This document shows, one piece after another, positions 14,457 through 20,371 of a DNA stretch of 22,309 nucleotides. The notes under the pieces were generated by a model. The model ran no database searches and was not told where the DNA came from. It saw nothing but the letters and a program-made list of their open reading frames with translations. This DNA is from JBBQBM01 sp964554485 (GTDB lineage: Bacteria > Patescibacteriota > Saccharimonadia > Saccharimonadales > JAGQMS01), in contig CAZKOX010000011.1 in assembly GCA_964554485.1 (NCBI GenBank), positions 1-22,309 of the forward strand, written 5' to 3'. Positions within the stretch are counted from its first letter, which is position 1, and each line of letters begins with the position of its first letter. The translations under genes were made by a program, and so were the position numbers.

Positions 14457-14609
14457 ATGGGTAAGCCAAAGAAACAGACCACTGGCCGACGTACCGGAAA
14501 TCGCCGCAGCCATTTCGTTCAGAAATTGGCAAAGGTTGTTAATGGCCGATCTCCAGTACATGTTCGAACTACTGCTAAGCAGTCGACAAAAGAAAAATCA
14601 ACTAAATAA
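14457..14609 (+). CDS. rpmF: Ribosomal protein bL32-like, zinc-free
   Basis: 50 aa, very basic. The N-terminus matches the start of bL32: M.KPKKQTTGRRTGNRRSH corresponds to the family pattern PKK..S..RR..RRSH. Normal bL32 continues with a zinc ribbon of four cysteines. Here there is no cysteine at all, and the protein ends in a Lys/Thr/Ser-rich tail (TAKQSTKEKSTK). Cysteine-free bL32 variants exist in bacteria but usually keep the ribbon fold. This one is a few residues shorter than usual. Position supports the call: in many bacteria rpmF sits a few genes from rnc, as here. A strong Shine-Dalgarno site (AGAGGAAG) precedes the ATG. The alternative is another small basic ribosome-associated protein. 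Confidence 0.65.
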   Translation: MGKPKKQTTGRRTGNRRSHFVQKLAKVVNGRSPVHVRTTAKQSTKEKSTK

Positions 14610-14666
14610 AATACACTGCCCCCAAGAGACTGGGACGAAATTTAACAAAGTACAAGGAAAAAGATT

Positions 14667-15158
14667 ATGGCTTCCAATCGCCACCTCGGCCGCATAGTTG
14701 CATTGCAAACCCTATATGAACAAGAATATAGGGTTGAATGCGCCGACAAAAACTTTGACCTTGATGAGGTTTTAGAGCGCAATATCGCACGATATAGCGA
14801 AACGATTGAAGATAAAGACTTTATATCTAAGCTTACGCGGGGCGTTTCAAGTGCGACTGCCGAGCTTGATGCAAAGCTACAGCCGTTAGCGCCAGATTGG
14901 CCAATAACTCAGATTGCCCGTATGGACAGAATAATCTTAAGAATTGGCTTGTACGAACTCTTAAACCAAAAAGACGTGCCGCCAAAAGTTGCTATCAATG
15001 AGGCTGTTGAGCTAGCCAAGGCTTTTGGGGGTGATAACTCTAGTAAATTTATTAATGGCGTACTAGGAAGCGCTTATCGCCAGATAGAAGGTATTGAAAC
15101 ACCACCTCGACTAACCAAAGAACAGAGAGAAAAAGATGAAAAGACCCCGGCCGCTTAA
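14667..15158 (+). CDS. nusB: Transcription antitermination factor NusB
   Basis: 163 aa with the all-helical NusB fold along its length. Conserved parts are the N-terminal R....ALQ.LYE motif (ASNRHLGRIVALQTLYEQEY), the middle ARMDRIILRIGLYEL, and VPPKVAINEAVELAKAFGGDNSSKFINGVLG, which is the family's best signature. NusB with S10 (NusE) binds boxA RNA to allow antitermination on rRNA operons. A short charged tail (about 145-163) extends past the fold. AAGGA precedes the ATG. The gene overlaps the Nudix gene by 23 bases, so the two are translationally linked. Confidence 0.95.
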   Translation: MASNRHLGRIVALQTLYEQEYRVECADKNFDLDEVLERNIARYSETIEDKDFISKLTRGVSSATAELDAKLQPLAPDWPITQIARMDRIILRIGLYELLNQKDVPPKVAINEAVELAKAFGGDNSSKFINGVLGSAYRQIEGIETPPRLTKEQREKDEKTPAA

Positions 15159-15642
15159 AGGCTTTAAAAGTTATGTACAGCGCCATAGGGCGCCAGCTAT
15201 CCAGGACGTAGTTCGTGAAACAACTGCTGGCGGTGCTGTTTATCGTTTTAATCCAGAAAATAAAAAACTAGAATTTTTACTCGTACAGGACGCTCGTGAT
15301 CGATGGACTATTCCAAAGGGACACGTTGAAGAAGGCGAATCAACTAAGCAAACAGCACTTCGTGAGATTAGAGAAGAAACTGGGCTTCAAGATATTGTTA
15401 TAAAAAGCTGGCTAGGAAAGATTAATTTTCGTTATCGACGTGAAAGTAGTTTAATCTTGATGGTTACGCACATTTATCTTGCTGAGGCGAGGAGTAGTAC
15501 GAATGATCTGGTTGCGGAAGATTGGATGAACGGGATTAAATGGTTTCCGGCGGCAGAGGCTGTCGAAAAAATCGCCTATGCAGATATTAGTAAATTAATG
15601 TTACTTGGAATGAAAAGGATAAGAGATGCAGAACCTCGATAA
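15136..15642 (+). CDS. Nudix hydrolase
   Basis: 168 aa. The Nudix box is complete at residues 62-84: GX5EX7REUXEEXGU as G62...E68...R76-E77-I78-R79-E80-E81-T82-G83-L84. It is preceded by RETTAGGAVYRF and WTIPKGH, the normal lead-in strands. The family hydrolyses nucleoside diphosphates linked to another group, using magnesium held by the box glutamates. The WTIPKG start and small size resemble Ap4A/MutT-type enzymes, but the substrate cannot be told. The first ~25 residues are basic (KRPRPLKGFKSYVQRHR). It overlaps nusB by 23 bases and rnc by 17 bases, so all three form one compact operon. Confidence 0.93.
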   Translation: MKRPRPLKGFKSYVQRHRAPAIQDVVRETTAGGAVYRFNPENKKLEFLLVQDARDRWTIPKGHVEEGESTKQTALREIREETGLQDIVIKSWLGKINFRYRRESSLILMVTHIYLAEARSSTNDLVAEDWMNGIKWFPAAEAVEKIAYADISKLMLLGMKRIRDAEPR

Positions 15643-16324
15643 TTATCAAGAATTAGCAAAAAGAATATTCGGCACACCAATGAGAGATGTCGAGCTGCTA
15701 CTTCGGGCATTTACACACCGGTCATATTTGAATGAACATAAAAAGACTGTAAGCGAACACAACGAGCGACTAGAATTTTTGGGCGACGCAGTGCTAGAGC
15801 TAGTAGTTACGGAATATTTATATTCAAAATACAGTGAACCGGAAGGTATTTTGACCAACTGGCGAAGTTCATTGGTTAGAACTGAAAGTATTGGTGCTGC
15901 CGCTACAAAACTTGGTTTTGAGGAATATCTTCGACTTAGTCGTGGCGAAAAGCGCGGTTCGGACAGAGCACGGGCTCAGATACTCGCCAACTGTTTCGAA
16001 GCAGTGATTGGCGCGATTTATCTTGATCAAGGATACTACAAAGCTGCTGAGTTTATTACAGCCAATATTTTGAATACTTTTGAAGGAATTTTAGAGAGTG
16101 GCGCTTGGGTTGATGCTAAATCTCAACTACAGGAAACTACACAGAGTAAAGTTGGTTTTACTCCTGTCTATAAAGTGTTGAGCGAGATTGGTCCAGATCA
16201 CGACAAGGTTTTTGAAGTTGGCGTTTTTGTAGAAGATAAGTTGCTCGGTAAGGGTGAGGGGCCGAGTAAGCAGGCTGCGCAACAGAAGGCCGCTGAAGCC
16301 GCTCTCAAGTCTTTTGCGCCCTGA
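15626..16324 (+). CDS. rnc: Ribonuclease III
   Basis: 232 aa, normal length. The nuclease domain carries the signature NERLEFLGDAVL (46-57), with Glu50 and Asp54 among the metal-site residues. The second cluster is ANCFEAVIGAIYLD (121-134), where Glu125 is kept and the position usually Asp in E. coli is Asn122. The double-stranded-RNA-binding domain spans about 160-231 (DAKSQLQETTQSKVG, then GKGEGPSKQAAQQKAAEAAL). The enzyme cuts rRNA precursors and other duplex RNAs. AAAGGA upstream serves as Shine-Dalgarno. It is the last gene of the rpmF-nusB-Nudix-rnc unit. Many bacteria have smc and ftsY after rnc; here they are absent. Confidence 0.96.
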   Translation: MQNLDNYQELAKRIFGTPMRDVELLLRAFTHRSYLNEHKKTVSEHNERLEFLGDAVLELVVTEYLYSKYSEPEGILTNWRSSLVRTESIGAAATKLGFEEYLRLSRGEKRGSDRARAQILANCFEAVIGAIYLDQGYYKAAEFITANILNTFEGILESGAWVDAKSQLQETTQSKVGFTPVYKVLSEIGPDHDKVFEVGVFVEDKLLGKGEGPSKQAAQQKAAEAALKSFAP

Positions 16325-16595
16325 TTACTACAGCCGCCAGCCAAGCTGTCTGCTTGTAAAAATCAGTTTTGGCGAATTAGACATTTTTTCTCTTCACGAC
16401 TTCACTTCACCGTACTCATGTACGGCTTGCTCGTTGCTCAAGAAGAAAATGCCTACTTCATCCAAACGCAAAAGCTTGAGCCGGTCTATCCTATAGTCAG
16501 ATCAGTGTGTCTTGCTCCGATTCTCGAGATAAAATGTGTATTGCGCTCAAATTTAAACGTAGCCCGTAACTGCAGATGTTACAATTGCTAATCTG
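16325..16595. other. Intergenic region between rnc and the rpsP promoter
   Basis: About 270 bases without a convincing gene. A frame entering from rnc continues to 16496 but has no family resemblance and is mostly an off-frame extension of rnc. The stretch contains an imperfect inverted repeat at 16382-16451, a long-range CGCCA/TGGCG pairing near 16336-16374 followed by a T-run (16384-16389) that may terminate rnc, and a possible -10 (TAAAAT near 16533). No tRNA or known RNA family is seen. Confidence 0.5.
16382..16451. repeat. Imperfect 70-base inverted repeat (hairpin)
   Basis: The centre is perfect: CCGTAC (16410-16415), loop TCAT, GTACGG (16420-16425). The outer ends also match (CATTTT at 16382-16387 with AAAATG at 16446-16451), with partial pairing between. 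It could be an RNA hairpin protecting or ending the rnc transcript, or a dispersed palindromic element. Confidence 0.5.
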
Positions 16596-16624
16596 TTGAC
16601 AAGAGGGGCTATAAGAGGTAGAAT
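16596..16624 (+). promoter_or_regulatory. Consensus sigma-70 promoter of rpsP
   Basis: Perfect TTGACA (16596-16601), a 17-base spacer and TAGAAT (16619-16624). The start point near 16631 leaves a leader of about 14 bases with no Shine-Dalgarno site before the rpsP ATG at 16645. Confidence 0.85.
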
Positions 16625-16644
16625 TATCCGGAACAAAATAACCT

Positions 16645-17121
16645 ATGCTAGCAATTCGATTACAACGTACGGGCCGAGCAAAACATGCGCAGTATCGCAT
16701 GGTTGTTCAAGATGCTCGAAAAAGCCCTACTAGCGGCAAGATCGTTACTTCACTTGGAAGCTACAATCCACACACTAAAGCAGTGGTTATTGACAAAGAA
16801 AAAGCCGGAAAATTCTTAAGTAATGGTGCGCAACCAAGTTCACGAGTAGTTAGCTTGCTTGCAAAAGAAGGTGTCACTATTCCTGACTGGGCGCAGAAGC
16901 TTGTTAAAAAAGAACGCAGCGTAAAGAACACCGATAAACTTCGTAAAAATCGCCCGGTTGAGGAAGTTGCACCGGAAGCTGAAGCCGCTGCAGAAGCTCC
17001 AGGGGCTGAGCCTACTCCCGAAGAAACTCCGACTGAAGTCGTCAACGAACCTACAGCAGAAGAATCAGCCGTTGAAGCTGAAGAAGAAACTCCAACTGCA
17101 GAACCAGCTCCAGAAGCGTAA
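16645..17121 (+). CDS. rpsP: Ribosomal protein bS16 with acidic C-terminal tail
   Basis: 158 aa. Residues 1-90 are standard bS16: MLAIRLQRTGRAKHAQYRMVV, SGKIVTSLGSYNP and the later GAQPSSRVVSLLAKEG. bS16 is needed for assembly of the 30S 5' domain. After a Lys/Arg-rich linker (about 85-103), the last ~55 residues are a low-complexity tail of Glu, Ala, Pro and Thr with no basic residue, which doubles the usual length of 80-90. Acidic tails are unusual on primary ribosomal proteins. The tail is encoded by AT- and GA-rich repeats that also leave a long open frame on the other strand. It begins the rpsP-khpA-trmD cluster and is driven by the strongest promoter in the window. Confidence 0.96.
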   Translation: MLAIRLQRTGRAKHAQYRMVVQDARKSPTSGKIVTSLGSYNPHTKAVVIDKEKAGKFLSNGAQPSSRVVSLLAKEGVTIPDWAQKLVKKERSVKNTDKLRKNRPVEEVAPEAEAAAEAPGAEPTPEETPTEVVNEPTAEESAVEAEEETPTAEPAPEA

Positions 17122-17179
17122 GTTTTCGCCCGGTTTGCTATAATCAGAGAATCAGTTAATTCCAAAAGGAGGACATTAA

Positions 17180-17635
17180 ATGTCTGCGACTATCGACCAA
17201 CAGTTTGTTGAATATATTATTAAATCTATCGTCGGGAACCCTGACGATGTGTCTATAACTAGAAGTGTTGACGAAAAAGGCGTACTGCTTGAGTTGACAG
17301 TTAACCAGGAAGACCTTGGACGTGTTATTGGAAAACGCGGAGCTACTGCTCAAAGTATTCGAACATTGCTTCGGGCGCTTGGTACAAAAAATGAAGCTCG
17401 CTATAACTTAAAAATTGTTGATAATTCACCAGAAGGTTCACGACCACCACGCGAAGACCGCCCGTTGCGCGAAGATGCTGGCGCGCCAGTTTCGGATTCT
17501 GCCTCTACTGCAACCGTTCAGGATGATAATACAAATGATCTTTCTGATCTGCAGGATGTTGAAGATCGAGATACTAGCAGTTCAGTAGATCGTTCTCGAA
17601 AAGAACTTGAAGACCTCGACGACCTAGATATTTAG
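17180..17635 (+). CDS. khpA: KH-domain RNA-binding protein KhpA
   Basis: 151 aa. Residues 1-78 are a type II KH domain of the KhpA/YlqC family (FVEYIIKSIVGNPDDV, then LGRVIGKRGATAQSIRTLLRA, with the RNA-binding GKRG loop at 51-54). KhpA usually ends soon after this domain at 75-80 aa. Here a disordered acidic tail of about 70 residues follows (VQDDNTNDLSDLQDVEDRD, ending LEDLDDLDI). An exact Shine-Dalgarno site, AAAAGGAGG, precedes the ATG by seven bases, the best in the window. Its place between rpsP and trmD is conserved in many bacteria. KhpA in other bacteria binds RNA together with KhpB; no khpB is in this window. Confidence 0.93.
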   Translation: MSATIDQQFVEYIIKSIVGNPDDVSITRSVDEKGVLLELTVNQEDLGRVIGKRGATAQSIRTLLRALGTKNEARYNLKIVDNSPEGSRPPREDRPLREDAGAPVSDSASTATVQDDNTNDLSDLQDVEDRDTSSSVDRSRKELEDLDDLDI

Positions 17636-17651
17636 CTTTAATCTGGTATTA

Positions 17652-18296
17652 ATGAAAATACAAATAATCTCACTTTTTCCAGAGATGTTTCCGAGTGTGC
17701 TTAATCAAAGCATGCTTTTCAAGGCCCAGGACAAAAAGTTGGTTGAGTTTGAATATGTTAATTTGCGAGATTATGGTTTAGGTAAGCGACAGACTGTTGA
17801 TGATACACCTTATGGTGGTGGAGATGGAATGCTCTTAAAGCCAGAACCATTGTTTGCGGCAATTGAAGCCTGCAAAAAAACCAGTCCAAATTCTGAGGTT
17901 ATATTAATGACGCCTCGCGGTAAAACCTTTAAGCAATCTACGGCTAAGGAATTAGCAGCCAACGGGAAGGATAAGATTTTTGTTTGTGCACGATATGAAG
18001 GTTATGATGAACGGGTGGTTAGCCTAGTTGACCATCAAATATCAATTGGCAACTTTGTGCTGACGGGTGGCGAGATACCAGCTATGGCAGTAATTGATGC
18101 GATTGTGCGACTAATCCCTGGGGTGTTGGGCGGTGAAACATCTGTTGATCATGAATCTTTTCAGGACGATGATGAAACTCTAGAAGCACCACAGTATACT
18201 CGCCCGGAAGAGTTCCGTGGCATGAAAGTACCGGAAGTTCTGTTAAGCGGCAATCATGCTGAAGTCGCCAAGTGGCGCAAAGAACATGGTAAGTAA
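17652..18296 (+). CDS. trmD: tRNA (guanine-N1)-methyltransferase
   Basis: 214 aa. It methylates G37 of tRNAs with a G36pG37 sequence using S-adenosylmethionine and prevents frameshifting. The SPOUT trefoil-knot signatures are present: MKIQIISLFPEMF at the start, VDDTPYGGGDGMLLKPEP, CARYEGYDERV, and IGNFVLTGGEIPAMAVIDAIVRLIPGVLG. It is somewhat shorter than E. coli TrmD (about 255 aa), with the C-terminal domain trimmed after LLSGNHAEVAKWR. It starts 16 bases after khpA without a clear Shine-Dalgarno site. The usual partners rimM (normally between khpA and trmD) and rplS (normally after trmD) are missing here. Confidence 0.96.
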   Translation: MKIQIISLFPEMFPSVLNQSMLFKAQDKKLVEFEYVNLRDYGLGKRQTVDDTPYGGGDGMLLKPEPLFAAIEACKKTSPNSEVILMTPRGKTFKQSTAKELAANGKDKIFVCARYEGYDERVVSLVDHQISIGNFVLTGGEIPAMAVIDAIVRLIPGVLGGETSVDHESFQDDDETLEAPQYTRPEEFRGMKVPEVLLSGNHAEVAKWRKEHGK

Positions 18297-18304
18297 AAAA
18301 TAAG

Positions 18305-18329
18305 CTATACTTTTATGCATAATGTATAG
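18305..18329 (+). promoter_or_regulatory. Nested inverted repeat and promoter upstream of the superoxide dismutase
   Basis: CTATAC (18305-18310) and GTATAG (18324-18329) form an inverted repeat. It encloses the perfect palindrome TTATGCATAA (18313-18322). TATACT (18306-18311) could be the -10, so the expected start point lies within the repeat. GAAGGG (18329-18334) is the Shine-Dalgarno site. The layout fits an operator for a dimeric repressor. Confidence 0.5.
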
Positions 18330-18338
18330 AAGGGTAGT

Positions 18339-18977
18339 ATGAAACAATTTATCTTACCAGCGTTGCCGTATGCGCTTGATGCGCTCGAACCGGTTCTTTC
18401 AAAAGAAACCCTAGAATATCATTACGGCAAACATCATGCCGCCTATATTAATAATCTTAATGGATTAATTACAGACACCGATTTTGTTAATATGCCGATA
18501 GAAGACATTATTGCTCGGGCGGAAGGTCCGATGTTTAATAATGCGGCACAGGCCTATAACCATACTTTTTATTGGGAAGGCATGAGACCACCGACCGCAG
18601 ATACCGCAAACTTACCGGTTGGACAAATTGCCAATGCCTTAAATGAGTCGTTCGGAAGTTTTGAAGCTTTTAAGACACAGTTTAGCGAAGTCGGTGCAAA
18701 ACATTTTGGAAGTGGCTGGGCTTGGTTGTTGAAAAATAAGGCTGGAGTTCTGGAGATTAAAGGCATGCATGATGCCGATACACCAGTTAAGGACGGCGAC
18801 ACGCCGCTGCTTGCACTTGATGTTTGGGAGCACGCTTACTATATCGATTATCGCAATAAGCGACCTGATTATATTGCTGCGTTTTGGCAGTTGGTAAATT
18901 GGCAATTTGTAGAAAAACAACTACTGAATCCGGGCCAAGAATCTTTGATGCTACCGGTAGATAAATCAGATGAATAA
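18339..18977 (+). CDS. sodB: Superoxide dismutase, iron type
   Basis: 212 aa, cytoplasmic (no signal peptide). It converts superoxide to oxygen and peroxide. The metal ligands are His28 (LEYHYGKHH), His75 (NHTFYW), Asp161 and His165 (DVWEHAYYIDYRN). Iron-type markers are the active-site Gln71 in NNAAQAYNHTFYW and FGSGWAWL (123-130); a cambialistic enzyme remains possible. The family tail is extended by about 15 residues (PGQESLMLPVDKSDE). It has its own promoter with a nested palindrome, separate from trmD. Its last eight bases overlap the DUF1653 gene. Presence of this gene suggests the cell meets oxygen, despite the fermentative lifestyle expected of this group. Confidence 0.95.
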   Translation: MKQFILPALPYALDALEPVLSKETLEYHYGKHHAAYINNLNGLITDTDFVNMPIEDIIARAEGPMFNNAAQAYNHTFYWEGMRPPTADTANLPVGQIANALNESFGSFEAFKTQFSEVGAKHFGSGWAWLLKNKAGVLEIKGMHDADTPVKDGDTPLLALDVWEHAYYIDYRNKRPDYIAAFWQLVNWQFVEKQLLNPGQESLMLPVDKSDE

Positions 18978-19233
18978 TATTAATAATTTTCGACCAGGGT
19001 TGTATGAACATTACAAAAGCACGCCTAATAGTCGACGTTATTATCAGGTTTTAGGTATTTCACGCAACACAGAGACAGAAGAATTATATGCATTGTATAT
19101 TCCGCTATATGTTATTGACGAACATAAGGGCGCAAGATTTCAATGTCGTCCACTAGATATGTTTTTAGATGAAGTTGAATATAAGGGCACAAAACAACCT
19201 CGGTTTAAGTATGTAGGTCAGGTATTAGAATAA
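18970..19233 (+). CDS. DUF1653 family protein
   Basis: 87 aa, a typical size for the family. Recognisable features are RPGLYEHYKSTPNSRRYYQVLGISRNTETEELYALYIPLY near the start, with GARFQCRPLDMFLDEVEYKGTKQPRFKYVG toward the end. This is the DUF1653 pattern: G.Y.H.KG..Y.V...A.H.Et.e..VvY..Ly, then vRp...F...V. The family is a small beta-rich domain of unknown biochemical function. The gene overlaps sodB by eight bases and lies five bases before the first transporter gene, so it is co-transcribed. Confidence 0.88.
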   Translation: MNNINNFRPGLYEHYKSTPNSRRYYQVLGISRNTETEELYALYIPLYVIDEHKGARFQCRPLDMFLDEVEYKGTKQPRFKYVGQVLE

Positions 19234-19238
19234 AAAAT

Positions 19239-19844
19239 ATGACAAAAACTTCTGCACCGCTTGGAACTTACGCGCACCATGAACGACATTGGCACTATGT
19301 TCGCAGCCGTCGTTTACGAAAAACTAATCATACGGCTAAAGAAATTCTTATTGGGCAAATTGTATCTGTCGTCGGGGCGGTCGTTGCTGGACTAGTATTA
19401 GATTTTAATAAGGCTGAGCTAGCGACTATGGCTGGGGTTTTTCTGATTTTACCGGGAGTATTTGATCTTGGTGGTGCAGTGGCTGGTGCGATGGGTGCTC
19501 GGATTAATCATCGTCTTGGCGAAGGCGCGCCTACTCGCCATGTTTTGCGTGACTCACTGCTACATGCCTTTACGTTAATTTGTTTTTCGGCAGTGTTTTT
19601 GGGAATTTTCGGTGCGGTTTTAGGAAAACTCCTGTTTGATGCCGACTTGTGGCGACTGTTTATGGTGGCGTTTTTGTCGGCGATTGCAGCGGCTGCGGTT
19701 GGATTGCCAGTTATTGCGACCGCAACGGTTCTTGCGAAGAAACGGGGCTTAGATGCTGATAATTTTATTGGACCAATTGAAACATCGGTTTTTGATACTT
19801 TGACGGTTTTGACAGTAACACTGATGGTGGTGACTTTGCGATGA
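19239..19844 (+). CDS. MgtE/SLC41-type transporter, first half
   Basis: 201 aa. After a basic, His-rich N-terminus (about 1-32: THAHHERHWHYVRSRRLRK-like), five membrane helices follow. Family motifs of the MgtE membrane domain are LILPGVFDLGGAVAGAMGARINHRLGEG (about 70-97), corresponding to 'P.llg..Gn.a...asRl...lh.G', and LDADNFIGPIETSVFDTLTVLTVTL near the end, corresponding to the 'DPDNi..Plv.slgDl.t' motif. The cytoplasmic N and CBS gating domains of bacterial MgtE are absent. A second half-gene follows with an ATGA overlap, so the two products probably pair to form one divalent cation (magnesium-type) channel or transporter in the membrane. Confidence 0.82.
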   Translation: MTKTSAPLGTYAHHERHWHYVRSRRLRKTNHTAKEILIGQIVSVVGAVVAGLVLDFNKAELATMAGVFLILPGVFDLGGAVAGAMGARINHRLGEGAPTRHVLRDSLLHAFTLICFSAVFLGIFGAVLGKLLFDADLWRLFMVAFLSAIAAAAVGLPVIATATVLAKKRGLDADNFIGPIETSVFDTLTVLTVTLMVVTLR

Positions 19845-20371
19845 CTAAAATACATCGTACATTTTTGTTTGTTGCGTTTACTACCGCACTGGCTTCGTCA
19901 ATTAGTCTGATAGGTGGGATTGGTTTGGAGCATGTCTCTGATCGAGTTTTACCGCTAGTACCACTGATCATCGCTATCCCGGGTCTTAATGACCTGGTTG
20001 GAGATTATGCTTCGATTATCGCGGCTCACGCAGGCGACCCAAGTGAAGGAAGAAGAACCAAACGTGCACTAGCCAAAGCAATATTCAAAGTTATTGGAGT
20101 CAACATTGCGGCGATTATCGCACTGAGTATTGGCGGAGCGGCGCTGCGAGGTTTTGACTTTAACGCCACGTTCGTCTGGAGATTTATTGCCTTTGTGGCA
20201 GGTTCGGCGATTCTTACGGTTCTATTTATGTTTGCAGTTGCTAACGTTTTAGATGTTGTTCTAAAAAAACGTCGTATTAATCCAGACGAACTATTAATAC
20301 CGGTTATAACTTCGATTGCAGATATCGTAATGTTACTTTTGGTTACTCTGGCTGTTCTGACTATCTTCTAA
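19841..20371 (+). CDS. MgtE/SLC41-type transporter, second half
   Basis: 176 aa with five predicted membrane helices. The motifs repeat those of the preceding gene: PLIIAIPGLNDLVGDYASIIAAHAGDPSEG (about 40-70) and INPDELLIPVITSIADIVMLLLVTLAVL (145-172). It begins inside the last codons of the first half (ATGA overlap), which suggests tight stoichiometry. The two halves differ in sequence, so this is an old duplication rather than a recent one. The last 39 bases overlap the 3' end of the minus-strand histidine kinase gene, so the two transcripts converge and can form an RNA duplex there. Confidence 0.82.
   Translation: MTKIHRTFLFVAFTTALASSISLIGGIGLEHVSDRVLPLVPLIIAIPGLNDLVGDYASIIAAHAGDPSEGRRTKRALAKAIFKVIGVNIAAIIALSIGGAALRGFDFNATFVWRFIAFVAGSAILTVLFMFAVANVLDVVLKKRRINPDELLIPVITSIADIVMLLLVTLAVLTIF

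Noticed and set aside
16254..16496. 80-aa frame running from within rnc into the intergenic region
   Set aside because: Off-frame extension of rnc without homology; the region is better explained by hairpins.
16761..17165. 134-aa minus-strand Ser/Ala-rich frame opposite rpsP
   Set aside because: Antisense shadow of the Glu/Ala-rich tail of bS16; no start signals.
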